This document shows, piece after piece, positions 7,795 through 17,751 of a DNA stretch of 46,315 nucleotides (positions within the stretch are counted from its first letter, which is position 1; every line of letters starts with the position of its first letter). The notes below the pieces were generated by a model. The model ran no database searches. It had not been told where the DNA came from and saw only the letters and a list, made by a program, of their open reading frames with translations. The stretch spans positions 1-46,315 of the forward strand of contig NZ_JAJQQP010000023.1 of assembly GCF_028994805.1 (NCBI RefSeq). Reading direction: 5' to 3'. Both the position numbers and the translations under genes were made by a program. This stretch comes from Promicromonospora iranensis. GTDB lineage: Bacteria; Actinomycetota; Actinomycetes; Actinomycetales; Cellulomonadaceae.

Positions 7795-8970
7795 ATGAGA
7801 CCGCACGTGCCCCGTGTCCCCGACGTGCGGCCGCTGGACCCGTTGCGGTCGCTGAAGATCAAGCTCGGCGTGCTGGTCGCGGCCACCGTGACCGCCGCGG
7901 TGCTCATCACGTGGCTCGGCCTGCAGGCGTCCCTCGGGCCGAGCCGCACCTTCCCGCTGGCGATCATCCTGTCGCTGCTCGTCACCCAGGTCCTGGCGCG
8001 CGGCATGACGTCGCCCCTGCGGGAGATCACCGAGGCCGTCCAGGCCATGGCCGACGGCGACTACACGCGGCGGGTGCGCGCGACGAGCAGCGACGAGGTC
8101 GGGCAGCTCGCGCACGCGTTCAACCGGATGGCCGAGGACCTGGCCTCGGTGGAGCAGACGCGCCGCGACCTGATCGCCAACGTGTCGCACGAGCTGCGTA
8201 CCCCGGTCGCCGCGCTCAAGGCCCAGCTGGAGAACATGGTCGACGGCGTCGTGCAGCCCACTCCGTCCGCGCTGGAGCAGGCGCACGCCCAGACGGAGCG
8301 GCTGGCCCGGCTCGTCACCTACCTGCTGGACCTCTCGCGGATCGAGGCCGGCGCCTCGGCGCTGAACGTCGGCAAGATCGCCGTGGGCGACTTCCTCGAG
8401 GACTGCGCGGAGGACCTCTCGATGGTCGACGCCGCGAAGGACCTCCGCTACGTCGTCGACGTGACGCCGGAGGACCTCTCCATCGAGGGCGACGCCGAAC
8501 GCCTCCACCAGGTGGTCATCAACCTGCTGCAGAACGCGATCCGGCACTCGCCGCAGGGCGGCGTCGTCCGGCTGGACGCGTATCCCGTGGACGGTACGGA
8601 GGGGGCCGACGTCGTGCTCGAGGTCAGCGACGAGGGACCCGGTATCGCCGCGGCGGACCGCGAACGGATCTTCCAGCGGTTCGTGCGCGGCACCGGGTCG
8701 ACGGCGGACCGGTCCGACGGCCGCGGGCGGAACGGCTCCTCCGGCGACTCGTTCGGCGACACCGCCGGCAGCACGGTGGGCAGCACGGCCGGCGGGACCG
8801 TCGGGTCGAGCGGCGGGACCGGGATCGGCCTGGCCATCGTCCGCTGGGCGGTCGAGCTGCACGGCGGGCACGTCCAGGTGGTCGACTCCGACCAGGGGGC
8901 GACGATGCGCGTCACCCTCCCCGCCCGGGCGCACCCGGCACCCGGCGTCTCGACCACGCACACGGACTGA
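7795..8970 (+). CDS. Sensor histidine kinase with extended ATP lid
   Basis: The 391-residue kinase has two closely spaced transmembrane helices (about residues 20-42 and 50-65) with almost no extracellular loop. HAMP (about 66-118), HisKA with His132 in NVSHELRTP, and HATPase_c follow. The N box is INLLQNAIRHSP, the G1 box DEGPGIA, the F box IFQRFVRG and the G2 box GTGIGLAIV. Between the F and G2 boxes lies a Gly/Ser/Thr-rich insert of about 40 residues (about 300-341) with repeated GSTVGSTAGGT-like units; this lid is usually much shorter. The lack of an external sensor suggests that it senses the membrane or a partner protein. Confidence 0.92.
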   Translation: MRPHVPRVPDVRPLDPLRSLKIKLGVLVAATVTAAVLITWLGLQASLGPSRTFPLAIILSLLVTQVLARGMTSPLREITEAVQAMADGDYTRRVRATSSDEVGQLAHAFNRMAEDLASVEQTRRDLIANVSHELRTPVAALKAQLENMVDGVVQPTPSALEQAHAQTERLARLVTYLLDLSRIEAGASALNVGKIAVGDFLEDCAEDLSMVDAAKDLRYVVDVTPEDLSIEGDAERLHQVVINLLQNAIRHSPQGGVVRLDAYPVDGTEGADVVLEVSDEGPGIAAADRERIFQRFVRGTGSTADRSDGRGRNGSSGDSFGDTAGSTVGSTAGGTVGSSGGTGIGLAIVRWAVELHGGHVQVVDSDQGATMRVTLPARAHPAPGVSTTHTD

Positions 8971-9304
8971 GAAACGCAGAAGCCTAGGGCCGCGGGCGGT
9001 CAGAGCGTGAGACGGAGTCCCGTGATTTCTGTCACACGCGCCAAAGATTGTCCGTCCCACAACGAAGCACCGTAACGCCGAGTTGGGGACTTCCAGGCCC
9101 AACGTTGCCCGCGTTTTGCACTGGGTGCGAGAAACATGACGAACCAACTTCTTTGGCGCCACGGCGCCCCGCAGGCGCCCCGCGGTCAAGCCCACCGACG
9201 GGCGAGAAGGGCCTACTCTTGGAAGGTCCGAAAACATTCGGGCTGTGCGCGCCGCGACGTGGCGCGCGACGAACGCAACTGTGGTGAAGGTGGGCGATCC
9301 GCGC
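8971..9304. other. Intergenic region upstream of kgd
   Basis: These 334 bases lie between the histidine kinase stop and the kgd start. I see no ORF with coding character and no clear terminator for the two-component operon. It presumably carries the kgd promoter. A TACTCT at 9214-9219 could be a -10 box, but no good -35 box is spaced correctly. Repeated GGCGCC palindromes occur around 9160-9175. Confidence 0.4.
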
Positions 9305-12300
9305 GTGTCCCCTAAGGCTGGTTCAGAGTCGATCAGCGTGGCGAGCTCGTCATTCGGAGCCAACGAATGGCTTGTCGACGAGCTCTACCAGCAGTACCTC
9401 AAGGACAAGAACGCGGTAGACCCCGCGTGGTGGGACTTCTTCGCCGACTACACCCCCGGCGAGAACGGTTCCACCAAGGACGGCGCCCCGGCAGCAGCTC
9501 CGAAGGCTCCGGCCGACGCGGCCCCTGCCGACGCAGGTCCGTCCGACACAGGCGCGACCCAGGCCGCCCCGGCGTCCGCCCCGGCGGCTCCCGCCCCGGC
9601 TCCGACCCGGCAGACGGCCACCCCCGTGACGGGCGGCACCGCAGCCTCGGAGGCGGCGCAGAAGGTGCGCAAGAAGCGCCTGCCGGCCGACCCGAAGGTG
9701 AACCCGGCCAACCCGATCGCCACGCCGCCCACCACGCACTACGCGGACACGTTCGAGCGCCCCGTGGCACACCCGGACGCCGTCGACGACGTCCAGAAGC
9801 TGCGCGGCCCCGCTGCTCGGGTGGTCACGAACATGGAGGCCTCGCTCGAGGTCCCCACCGCCACGTCGGTACGCGCCGTGCCCGCCAAGCTGATGGTCGA
9901 CAACCGCATCGTCATCAACAACCACCTCAAGCGTGGTCGCGGCGGCAAGATCTCGTTCACGCACCTCATCGGCTTCGCGCTGGTGGAGGCGCTGGCCGAC
10001 ATGCCCGTCATGAACGCGCACTACGAGCCGGTGGACGGCAAGCCGGGCGTGAACCAGCCCGCGCACGTCGGCTTCGGCCTCGCGATCGACCTGGCCAAGC
10101 CGGACGGCTCGCGCCAACTCCTGGTGCCGAGCATCAAGAAGGCCGAGGAGCTCGACTTCGCCGAGTTCTGGGCGGCCTACGAGGAGCTGGTCCGCAAGGC
10201 CCGCGGCGGCAAGCTCGGCGTTCCCGACTTCCAGGGCACGACGATCTCGCTGACCAACCCGGGCGGCATCGGCACCGTGCACTCGGTCCCGCGCCTCATG
10301 CAGGGCCAGGGCACCATCGTCGGCGTCGGCGCCATGGACTACCCGGCGGAGTTCGCCGGCGCGTCCGAGGAGCAGCTCGCCCGGATGGGTATCTCGAAGG
10401 TCATGACGATCACGTCGACCTACGACCACCGCATCATCCAGGGCGCGCAGTCCGGCGAGTTCCTCAAGATCATCTCGGAGAAGCTGCTCGGCCTGGACGG
10501 CTTCTACGACCGCGTCTTCGCGGCGCTGCGCATCCCGTACGAGCCCGTCCGCTGGGTCCGCGACAACACGGTCGACGCCGACGTCGAGGCCGCCAAGCCG
10601 GCCAAGATCGCCGAGGTCATCCAGTCGTACCGCTCGCGCGGTCACCTCATGGCGGACACCGACCCGCTCGCGTACCGCCAGCGCAAGCACCCGGACCTGG
10701 ACATCCAGAACCACGGCCTGACGCTGTGGGACCTCGACCGGACCTTCCCGACGGCCGGCTTCGGCCCCAAGGCCAAGGCGACGCTGCGCGACGTCCTCGG
10801 CCTGCTGCGCGACTCGTACTGCCGCACCATCGGCATCGAGTACATGCACATCGCCGACCCGGCACAGCGCAGGTGGCTCCAGGAGCGCCTGGAGGCGGGC
10901 TACGCCAAGACGCCGCGGGAGGACCAGCTGCGCATCCTGCGCCGGCTGAACTCCGCCGAGGCGTTCGAGACGTTCCTGCAGACCAAGTTCGTCGGGCAGA
11001 AGCGCTTCTCGCTCGAGGGCGGCGAGTCCCTGATCCCGCTGCTCGACGCGATCCTGTCGCGCTCCGCCGAGGGCGGTCTCGACGAGGTCGGCATCGGCAT
11101 GGCCCACCGTGGCCGCCTGAACGTGCTGGCGAACATCGCGGGCAAGAGCTACGGCCAGATCTTCAAGGAGTTCGAGGGCCAGCTCGACCCGAAGAGCGTC
11201 CAGGGCTCGGGTGACGTGAAGTACCACCTGGGCACCGAGGGCACGTTCACGTCGGAGTCCGGCGCCACCACGCGCGTCTACCTCGCGGCCAACCCGTCGC
11301 ACCTGGAGGCCGTCGACCCGGTCCTCGAGGGCATCGTCCGCGCCAAGCAGGACCGCATCGACCTCGGCGGCGACGGGTTCTCCGTGCTGCCGATCCTGGT
11401 GCACGGCGACGCGGCCTTCGCCGGCCAGGGCGTGGTGCCCGAGGTCCTGAACCTGTCGCAGCTGCGCGGGTACCGCACCGGCGGCACCATCCACGTGGTC
11501 GTGAACAACCAGGTGGGCTTCACCACCGGCCCGACGGCGTCCCGCTCGACCACGTACGCGACCGACGTCGCCAAGGGCTACCAGGTCCCGGTGTTCCACG
11601 TGAACGGCGACGACCCCGAGGCCGTCGTGCGGACCGCCGAGCTCGCCTTCGCGTTCCGCGAGCAGTTCGGCCAGGACGTCATCATCGACCTCATCTGCTA
11701 CCGCCGCCGCGGTCACAACGAGGGCGACGACCCGTCGATGACGCAGCCGCTCATGTACAACCTCATCGAGACCAAGCGCTCGGTGCGCAAGCTCTACACC
11801 GAGAACCTGGTCGCCCGCGGCGACATCACCGTGGAAGAGGCCGAGGGCGCGCTGCAGGACTACCAGGCGCAGCTCGAGCGGGTCTTCACCGAGACCAAGT
11901 CCGGCTTCATCCCCGCGCCGCAGACCGAGCAGATCGCAGGCCTGGAGCGCCCCGAGTCCCAGCGTGAGGACGCCGGGACGATGGTGGGCTGGCAGACGGC
12001 GATCTCGCACGAGATGCTGCAGCGGGTCGGCGACGTGCACACCACGCCGCCGGAGGGCTTCACGATCCACCCGAAGCTCGCGCAGATGCTCGAGAAGCGC
12101 CAGCTCATGGCGAAGGAAGGCGGCATCGACTGGGGCTTCGGCGAGCTCGTGGCCTTCGGCTCGCTGCTCGTGGAGGGCACCCCGGTGCGCCTCGCCGGCC
12201 AGGACTCGCGCCGCGGCACGTTCGTGCAGCGCCACGCGGTGCTGCACGACCGGGAGACCGGCGCCGAGTGGACCCCGCTGCTGTACCTGTCGGGCGACCA

Positions 12301-13141
12301 GGCCAAGTTCTGGGTCTACGACTCCTCGCTGTCGGAGTACGCCGCGCTCGGTTTCGAGTACGGCTACTCGGTGGAGCGGCCGGACGCCCTGGTGCTCTGG
12401 GAGGCGCAGTTCGGCGACTTCGTCAACGGCGCCCAGACGGTGATCGACGAGTTCATCTCGTCCGCCGAGCAGAAGTGGGGCCAGTCGTCGTCGGTGGTCA
12501 TGCTGCTGCCGCACGGCTACGAGGGCCAGGGGCCGGACCACTCGTCCGCTCGCATCGAGCGGTTCCTGCAGCTCGGTGCCGAGAACAACCTCACGATCGC
12601 CCAGCCGTCCACGCCCGCGTCGTACTTCCACCTGCTGCGCCGTCAGGCCTACGCCCGCCCGCGCCGTCCGCTGGTCGTGTTCACGCCGAAGCAGCTGCTC
12701 CGCCTCAAGGCGGCCGCTTCCTCGGTCGAGGACTTCACCTCGGGCACCTTCCAGGAGGTCATCACCGACCCGACGGCGGACCCGGCAAAGGTCGACCGCG
12801 TGCTGCTGTGCACCGGCCGGGTCTACTACGACCTGCTCGCCGAGCGCGCCAAGCGCGGCGACGAGGGTGTGGCCATCGTCCGGCTCGAGCAGCTCTACCC
12901 GTTCCCGGAGGCTCAGCTCCGCGAGGAGATCGCCAAGTACGGCGACGCTGAGATGGTCTGGGTCCAGGACGAGCCGCAGAACCAGGGCGCGTGGGGCTTC
13001 ATCCACCTGGCACTGCCGACGGACGTGCCGTACGTCAAGGTGGTCTCCCGCCCGGCGTCGGCATCGACGGCGGCCGGTACCGCCAAGCTGCACCAGACGC
13101 AGCAGAAGACGCTCCTGGAGCAGGCCTTCACGCGAGGCTGA
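9305..13141 (+). CDS. kgd: Multifunctional 2-oxoglutarate decarboxylase/dehydrogenase E1 with E2-like domain
   Basis: This is the actinobacterial fused KGD/OdhA enzyme of the TCA cycle (about 1278 residues). Order: a short helical N-terminus ([19 protein letters not shown]), an Ala/Pro-rich linker, and a succinyltransferase-like catalytic domain without a lipoyl domain (about 140-385; ends [15 protein letters not shown]). The thiamine-diphosphate E1 domain follows (about 410 to the end), with [25 protein letters not shown] and [15 protein letters not shown]. It decarboxylates 2-oxoglutarate and transfers succinyl to a lipoyl carrier supplied in trans. I chose the GTG before SPKAGS by similarity to relatives; the frame is open to 9245, and GTG 9281 is an alternative. 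It is monocistronic and ends at a strong terminator. Confidence 0.95.
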   Translation: MSPKAGSESISVASSSFGANEWLVDELYQQYLKDKNAVDPAWWDFFADYTPGENGSTKDGAPAAAPKAPADAAPADAGPSDTGATQAAPASAPAAPAPAPTRQTATPVTGGTAASEAAQKVRKKRLPADPKVNPANPIATPPTTHYADTFERPVAHPDAVDDVQKLRGPAARVVTNMEASLEVPTATSVRAVPAKLMVDNRIVINNHLKRGRGGKISFTHLIGFALVEALADMPVMNAHYEPVDGKPGVNQPAHVGFGLAIDLAKPDGSRQLLVPSIKKAEELDFAEFWAAYEELVRKARGGKLGVPDFQGTTISLTNPGGIGTVHSVPRLMQGQGTIVGVGAMDYPAEFAGASEEQLARMGISKVMTITSTYDHRIIQGAQSGEFLKIISEKLLGLDGFYDRVFAALRIPYEPVRWVRDNTVDADVEAAKPAKIAEVIQSYRSRGHLMADTDPLAYRQRKHPDLDIQNHGLTLWDLDRTFPTAGFGPKAKATLRDVLGLLRDSYCRTIGIEYMHIADPAQRRWLQERLEAGYAKTPREDQLRILRRLNSAEAFETFLQTKFVGQKRFSLEGGESLIPLLDAILSRSAEGGLDEVGIGMAHRGRLNVLANIAGKSYGQIFKEFEGQLDPKSVQGSGDVKYHLGTEGTFTSESGATTRVYLAANPSHLEAVDPVLEGIVRAKQDRIDLGGDGFSVLPILVHGDAAFAGQGVVPEVLNLSQLRGYRTGGTIHVVVNNQVGFTTGPTASRSTTYATDVAKGYQVPVFHVNGDDPEAVVRTAELAFAFREQFGQDVIIDLICYRRRGHNEGDDPSMTQPLMYNLIETKRSVRKLYTENLVARGDITVEEAEGALQDYQAQLERVFTETKSGFIPAPQTEQIAGLERPESQREDAGTMVGWQTAISHEMLQRVGDVHTTPPEGFTIHPKLAQMLEKRQLMAKEGGIDWGFGELVAFGSLLVEGTPVRLAGQDSRRGTFVQRHAVLHDRETGAEWTPLLYLSGDQAKFWVYDSSLSEYAALGFEYGYSVERPDALVLWEAQFGDFVNGAQTVIDEFISSAEQKWGQSSSVVMLLPHGYEGQGPDHSSARIERFLQLGAENNLTIAQPSTPASYFHLLRRQAYARPRRPLVVFTPKQLLRLKAAASSVEDFTSGTFQEVITDPTADPAKVDRVLLCTGRVYYDLLAERAKRGDEGVAIVRLEQLYPFPEAQLREEIAKYGDAEMVWVQDEPQNQGAWGFIHLALPTDVPYVKVVSRPASASTAAGTAKLHQTQQKTLLEQAFTRG

Positions 13142-13158
13142 CCGCATGACCGCACGAT

Positions 13159-13195
13159 GAGAGGCGGGCATCCCTTCGGGGGATGCCCGCCTCTC
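13159..13195 (+). terminator. kgd terminator
   Basis: GAGAGGCGGGCATCC (13159-13173) pairs perfectly over 15 bases with 13181-13195, around a seven-base loop containing TTCGG. It begins 18 bases after the kgd stop and is followed by GTGCTTTC. Confidence 0.9.
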
Positions 13196-13241
13196 GTGCT
13201 TTCCCGGGCGAGGACCGCTCGCCGCGCCGTACGCTGGCGCG

Positions 13242-13943
13242 ATGACAGACGCAGTCATAAAGGACCTGGTCATCGACGCCACCGACGGCGCGACGCTCGC
13301 CGCCTTCTGGTCGGCGGCCCTGGGCCTCCGGTCGAGGCCGGCCGGCGACTCCGCCGCCGACTTCGTGCTCGAGGACGACGTCCCGGAGCGCACGGTCTGG
13401 ATCAACCAGGTCCCTGAGCCCCGCACCGTGAAGCAGCGTGTGCACCTGGACCTGCACGCGACCGTCGACGAGCTCCGTGCCCTCGGTGCCACGGCCGACG
13501 CCCAGCAGGAGAGCTGGACCGTCATGCGTGACCCCGAGGGCGGAGAGCTCTGCGCGTTCCCGCGCCAGGCGGCGACCGCGGGGCGCTACCGTCTCTACGC
13601 GCTGGTCGTGGACGCCGCGGACCCGGCGGCGGTGAGCGCCTGGTGGGCGGAGCGGTTCGGCCTGGAGGCGAAGCGGTACTCCGACCGGCCGTGGTACCGG
13701 CTGGAACCCGGCGACGGGCTGCCCTGGCTGATGCTCTTCATCCCCGTCCCCGAACCCAAGACGGTGAAGAACCGCATCCACTGGGACGTGTGGGGCGAGA
13801 CCGGGCGTCTTCTCGACGCCGGCGCCACGCTCCTCGCCGCACGCCAGGACTCCCCGGACCCCGGGGTGTTCTGGGACGTGCTCGCCGACCCCGAGGGCAA
13901 CGAGTTCTGCGTCTTCCGCCCGGAGCAGCCCCTGCCGGAGTAG
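13242..13943 (+). CDS. VOC-family (glyoxalase-like) protein, two domains
   Basis: The 233-residue protein has two tandem VOC modules (about 5-113 and 118-230). Each starts with a hydrophobic strand and an AxFW/SAWW helix (TLAAFWSAALGL; AVSAWWAERFGL), and each ends with a DPEGxExCxF strand (DPEGGELCAF; DPEGNEFCVF). Both contain the VPEPxTVKxRxHxD segment, a hallmark of the Glyoxalase_6 group. Substrates of this group are unknown. It converges with the aldo/keto reductase gene, whose stop is only three bases away. Confidence 0.85.
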   Translation: MTDAVIKDLVIDATDGATLAAFWSAALGLRSRPAGDSAADFVLEDDVPERTVWINQVPEPRTVKQRVHLDLHATVDELRALGATADAQQESWTVMRDPEGGELCAFPRQAATAGRYRLYALVVDAADPAAVSAWWAERFGLEAKRYSDRPWYRLEPGDGLPWLMLFIPVPEPKTVKNRIHWDVWGETGRLLDAGATLLAARQDSPDPGVFWDVLADPEGNEFCVFRPEQPLPE

Positions 13944-13946
13944 AGC

Positions 13947-14942
13947 TCACCACTTGTCGTGGACGTGCTCCTTGATCATCTCGTCGTAGATCTCGCGGAC
14001 GCCGGACATGAACAGCGGGCCCAGCGTCTCCGCGTCGCCCGCCGCTGCGTTGGCACGGGCCTGATCGACGTTGCGCGCCCCGGGGATCACCGACGAGACG
14101 CCCGGCCGCTGCCACGCCCAGGCGATCGCGGCCTGGGCCGGGGTCAGGCTGTCGCCGACCCGGTCCCTGGCCAGCTCGGTGAAGCGGGCGGCCGCCTCCA
14201 GGCCCACCTCGTAGGGCACGCCGGAGAACGTCTCGCCGACGTCGAAGGCCGCACCGTCCCGGTTGAACGTACGGTGGTCGTTCTCGGCGAACACCGTGTC
14301 CTTCGTGTACCGCCCGGAGAGCAGGCCGGACGCGAGCGGCACGCGCGCGATGATGCCGACGCCTGCCGCCGAGGCGGCGGGCAGCACCTCGTCGAGCGGC
14401 TTGAGGCGGAACGCGTTGAGGATGATCTGGACGGTCGCCACGTTGGGCCGCGCGATGGCCTCGAGCGCCTCCGTGGTCTTCTCGACGCTCACGCCGTACG
14501 CGGCGATCGCGCCGTCGGACACCAGCTGGTCGAGCGCGTCGAAGACCGCGTCCGACGAGTAGACGGGCGTGGGCGGGCAGTGGAGCTGCACCAGGTCCAG
14601 CCGCTCCACACCGAGGTTTCGCCGGGACCGGTCGGTCCACTCGCGGAAGTGCTCCAGCACGTAGTTCTCCGGCACCTGGTCCGCCCGGCGCCCCATCTTC
14701 GTGGCGACGGTGATCCCGGCGTCCGGGTGGTCCTTCAGGAAGGATCCGATCGCCTGCTCGCTACGACCGTCGCCATAGACGTCCGCGGTGTCGAAGAAGG
14801 TCACACCGGCCTCGAGCGAGGCCTCCAGGACGGCACGGGCGTCGCTCTCGCTGACCTCACCCCAGTCAGCACCGAGCTGCCAGGTGCCCAGGCCCACAGC
14901 CGACACGAGCCGACCGGTCCGTCCGAGTACCTGCTGTTCCAT
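13947..14942 (-). CDS. Aldo/keto reductase
   Basis: The 331-residue NADPH-dependent oxidoreductase has a TIM-barrel fold. Landmarks are LGRTGRLVSAVGLGTWQLG at the N-terminus, FFDTADVYGDGRSE with catalytic Asp/Tyr, ATKMG with Lys, LVQLHCPP with His, and the cofactor segment SVIPGARNVDQARAN. ATG 14942 follows AGGAGG at ideal spacing, so it is preferred over longer in-frame extensions. It is divergent from the aldose epimerase gene; the shared intergenic region suggests co-regulation in sugar or carbonyl metabolism, but the substrate cannot be assigned. Confidence 0.93.
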   Translation of the reverse strand: MEQQVLGRTGRLVSAVGLGTWQLGADWGEVSESDARAVLEASLEAGVTFFDTADVYGDGRSEQAIGSFLKDHPDAGITVATKMGRRADQVPENYVLEHFREWTDRSRRNLGVERLDLVQLHCPPTPVYSSDAVFDALDQLVSDGAIAAYGVSVEKTTEALEAIARPNVATVQIILNAFRLKPLDEVLPAASAAGVGIIARVPLASGLLSGRYTKDTVFAENDHRTFNRDGAAFDVGETFSGVPYEVGLEAAARFTELARDRVGDSLTPAQAAIAWAWQRPGVSSVIPGARNVDQARANAAAGDAETLGPLFMSGVREIYDEMIKEHVHDKW

Positions 14943-15098
14943 CGTTCCTCCTACTGCTGGGGCGGGCAGACGTGCCCGCGCGGACCCGTCCTCAGGTCCT
15001 GTTCGTAGCGGGGTCGTATGTGGATGACACAAACTCGACCCCCTAGTCTGCTGTCTCACGCTACGTGGCGCAGGCAGAAATTGCCCTACGGTTACGGT

Positions 15099-16043
15099 GT
15101 GAGTGTGACGACAGAAATTCCTCCCGTTGCTGCGGCCAGGCCCCATCCTTCCGGGGACCAGTTCCGGATCAGCCACGAAGGCCACCGTGCGACGGTCACC
15201 CAGGTGGGTGCGGCGCTGAGAGAGTACTCGGTGGACGGACGCGACGTGGTCGTCCCGTTCGGCGCCGACGAGATCAGCCCGGTGTTCAACTGCGCCGTCC
15301 TGATCCCCTGGCCGAACCGGCTCCGCGACGGCTCCTACGAGTACGGCGGGGAGACGCACCAGCTGCCCGTGACCGAGCCCGCGCGCAACACCGCGCTGCA
15401 CGGTCTCGCGGCATGGGACCGCTGGTCGGTGCTCGAGCACACCGGCTCCGCCGTGACGCTCGAGCTCGAGCTCGTGGCCCGCCCGGGCTACCCGTTCCAG
15501 CTGCTCGCGCAGATCCGCTACGCCTTGTCCGACGCCGGTCTCGAGGTCACCCTCGACGTCACCAACATCGGCGCGAGCACCGCGCCGTACGGCTGCGGCT
15601 TCCACCCGTGGCTGTCCACGGGCGGCGCGAACCTCGACGAGTGCACGGTCCGGCTCGACGCCGCGACCCGCGTCACGACCGACGAGCGGCTGCTGCCGAC
15701 CGGCACCGAGCCGGCGTCGGGCACCTACGACCTGCGGGAGCCGCGCAGCGCGGCCGGCCTGGACCTGGACGACGCGTACGTCGACGTCGTCCGCGACGGC
15801 GACGGGCTCTCCTGGGCCCACCTGACCGCCCCCGACGGCCGCACGTCCGCCGTCTGGATGGACGGGACGCAGGACGTCTGGCAGATCTGCACGGGCGACC
15901 ACATCGCACCGGACCGGCGGCGGATGGGCCTTGCCGCCGAGCCCATGACCTGCGCGGCCGACGCGTTCCGCACCCGCGAACGGCTCGTGCACCTCGCCCC
16001 CGGCGAGCGCCACGGCGTCCGCTGGGGGATGACCCTGCTCTGA
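15099..16043 (+). CDS. Aldose 1-epimerase family protein
   Basis: The 314-residue protein resembles galactose mutarotase-like enzymes: the NRLRDGSYEYGG substrate loop, NTALHGLAAWDRW with the conserved His, YGCGFHPWLS with the second catalytic His, and LDDAYVDV. The family interconverts alpha and beta anomers of aldoses in the cytoplasm. The start is taken at GTG 15099 before SVTTEIPP; the frame extends upstream to 15018 but that part lacks conservation. No strong ribosome binding site is seen, so the transcript may be nearly leaderless. Confidence 0.88.
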   Translation: MSVTTEIPPVAAARPHPSGDQFRISHEGHRATVTQVGAALREYSVDGRDVVVPFGADEISPVFNCAVLIPWPNRLRDGSYEYGGETHQLPVTEPARNTALHGLAAWDRWSVLEHTGSAVTLELELVARPGYPFQLLAQIRYALSDAGLEVTLDVTNIGASTAPYGCGFHPWLSTGGANLDECTVRLDAATRVTTDERLLPTGTEPASGTYDLREPRSAAGLDLDDAYVDVVRDGDGLSWAHLTAPDGRTSAVWMDGTQDVWQICTGDHIAPDRRRMGLAAEPMTCAADAFRTRERLVHLAPGERHGVRWGMTLL

Positions 16044-16180
16044 CGGCACTGCTCAGAGGTCTCTGGTTCTGACGTGGGCGCACAGGCGTCGGCGCGTTGT
16101 CACCGATCGGCCACGGTCCGTGCACCACAATGGGGAACCGGCCGTCCGCCAGGCTGCCGGGAAGAGGCAAGGAGAGTCCG

Positions 16181-16789
16181 TTGCAGGATCGCGAGGTGCG
16201 CATCTGCGTCGTCGGTGACGAGCTGGCCACGGGTGTCGGAGACGCTCGTGCGCTGGGCTGGACCGGTCGCGTCGTCGCGCGCACCCATTTCTCCCGGCCC
16301 GCCATGCTCTTCACCCTCGCCGTGCCCGGCGAGACCAGCACGCAGCTCGGCGCCCGCTGGGAGGCGGAGACCGCCGCGCGGTTCGGCTCGGACTCCGAGA
16401 TCGAGAACCGCCTGGTGGTGGCTCTGGGGCGGCACGACGTCGCCTCCGGGCTCACCGTCGCGCGCTCGCGCCTGAACCTGGCGAACATCCTCGACGTCGC
16501 GGACGCGAACCGGACGGCGGCGTTCGTCGTCGGGCCACCGCCCGGGATGCCCGCCGAGGGTGACCGGATCGCCGAGCTGTCCGACGCGTTCGCCGACGTC
16601 GCCAGCCGGCGGCGGGTGCCGTACGTCGACACGTACACGCCGCTGGCCCAGCACGAGCAGTGGCTCGCCGACCTGGCGCAGAGCGGGGGCGTCTACCCCG
16701 GCCAGGCCGGTTACGGACTGATGGCGTGGCTCGTGCTGCACACCGGCTGGCACGCCTGGCTGGGCCTCCCCCAGGACGAGGTCGCCTGA
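16181..16789 (+). CDS. SGNH/GDSL-type hydrolase-like protein
   Basis: The 202-residue protein begins with the SGNH-like block ICVVGDELATGVGDARALGWTG, where the nucleophile position reads GDE instead of GDS, so the catalytic serine appears replaced. Further blocks are VPGETSTQLGARW, VVALGRHD (in place of the N block), and a C-terminal YPGQAGYGLMAWLVLHT, which lacks the usual DxxH but aligns with it. TTG 16181 follows AAGGAGA at six bases and is the chosen start. With altered catalytic residues it may bind rather than hydrolyse esters. Confidence 0.8.
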   Translation: MQDREVRICVVGDELATGVGDARALGWTGRVVARTHFSRPAMLFTLAVPGETSTQLGARWEAETAARFGSDSEIENRLVVALGRHDVASGLTVARSRLNLANILDVADANRTAAFVVGPPPGMPAEGDRIAELSDAFADVASRRRVPYVDTYTPLAQHEQWLADLAQSGGVYPGQAGYGLMAWLVLHTGWHAWLGLPQDEVA

Positions 16790-16824
16790 CCCGCACCGCC
16801 CCCTCTGCCGAAGTAGTCACCTGG

Positions 16825-16865
16825 CGAGGTTGTCACCCAGTTCTTCGCGCTGGGTGACAACCTCG
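16825..16865. terminator. Bidirectional terminator
   Basis: CGAGGTTGTCACCCAG (16825-16840) pairs perfectly over 16 bases with 16850-16865, around a nine-base loop. It sits between the convergent SGNH gene and DUF4097 operon. Confidence 0.88.
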
Positions 16866-16876
16866 GCGGGGTGGGG

Positions 16877-17674
16877 TCAGCCGCGGGTGATCGTGGCCGT
16901 ACCCGAGACCGTGTTGGTCGAGATGTACGCCCCCGCCCCCGGCTCCGCGTGGTCGACGACGACGGTGCGCTGCGCGCTGGACGTCGCCTGCACGCCGTCG
17001 ATCATCACCTTGCCCGTGACGCTGCGCGCCCGGAGGTTCACCGGGGAACCGGCGTCGAGCTGCACCGCGGCCGGGCCGGAGACCGTCTTGGCGTTGACGA
17101 GCGGCGTGGTGCCGATGGCGGTGACGTCCACCGCGCCGGACACCGTCTGGGCCGATACCCGGCCCAGGGCGCCCACCACGGACACCGCGCCCGAGACCGT
17201 CGAGACCGATGCGTCACCCGTGTGCTCGGCAACGATCACCGCTCCCGTGCCCGACTTCGTGGTCACGGACCCGGAGGCGCCGGTCACGGTGATCGCACCG
17301 CCGGCGGTCCTCACGTTGACCCCGGACCGCGAGCCGGTCACCACCACCTCGGCCCCGACGGTCGCGACGTCGATCACCGACGCGGCGGGCACGGTCACCC
17401 GCACCACCGCGGCGTCCTGGTCCTTGAGGCCACGGAACCGGTCCACGAAGCCCTCGAGCCCCGGGAAGTCGTAGGCGACCCGGAGGTTGCCGTGCTCGGC
17501 GAGGATCTGCAGCGGGCGCGCCGAGACCTCCAGGACTTCGACGAGGGCGCCGGACGTGCGGTTCGGGTCTGCCACGATCTCCGCTCGACCGTTGGTCAGG
17601 CGGACGATCAGGGTCGAGGCGCCGCCTACCTCGATGGTCTGCGGGGCGGCCACGCTCCAGGACTCGGTGGTCAT
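16877..17674 (-). CDS. DUF4097-like beta-solenoid protein (second copy)
   Basis: The 265-residue protein starts ESWSVAAPQTIEVGG and then becomes a run of short beta repeats with the motif VSGAVxV/TVSG, for example STVSGAVSVVGALG and AQTVSGAVDVTAIG. This is typical of DUF4097 right-handed beta-helices. It has no signal peptide, membrane helix or C-terminal anchor, so it is probably cytosolic. It is a paralog of the protein at 18426-19295 (shared SW-V-PQTIE opening and repeats) and last in the same operon, 77 bases after the PadR gene. ATG follows a CGGAG ribosome binding site. Function unknown. Confidence 0.82.
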   Translation of the reverse strand: MTTESWSVAAPQTIEVGGASTLIVRLTNGRAEIVADPNRTSGALVEVLEVSARPLQILAEHGNLRVAYDFPGLEGFVDRFRGLKDQDAAVVRVTVPAASVIDVATVGAEVVVTGSRSGVNVRTAGGAITVTGASGSVTTKSGTGAVIVAEHTGDASVSTVSGAVSVVGALGRVSAQTVSGAVDVTAIGTTPLVNAKTVSGPAAVQLDAGSPVNLRARSVTGKVMIDGVQATSSAQRTVVVDHAEPGAGAYISTNTVSGTATITRG

Positions 17675-17751
17675 CGCTGTGCTCCGTTCGTTGGGGACGT
17701 TGCTGGGTGGTTCAGGGATGGCTCTCGTGGGTGCCCGCACGGGAGCGGGCC

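Noticed and set aside
9350-13525. 1391-residue minus-strand frame opposite kgd
   Set aside because: It is an antisense shadow created by high GC content; the plus strand is an unmistakable KGD enzyme, and the minus translation is low-complexity R/V/L/A/D text.
14943-16049. N-terminal extension of the aldo/keto reductase to 700 residues
   Set aside because: The extension is antisense to the aldose epimerase, and an ideal AGGAGG-ATG defines the start at 14942.
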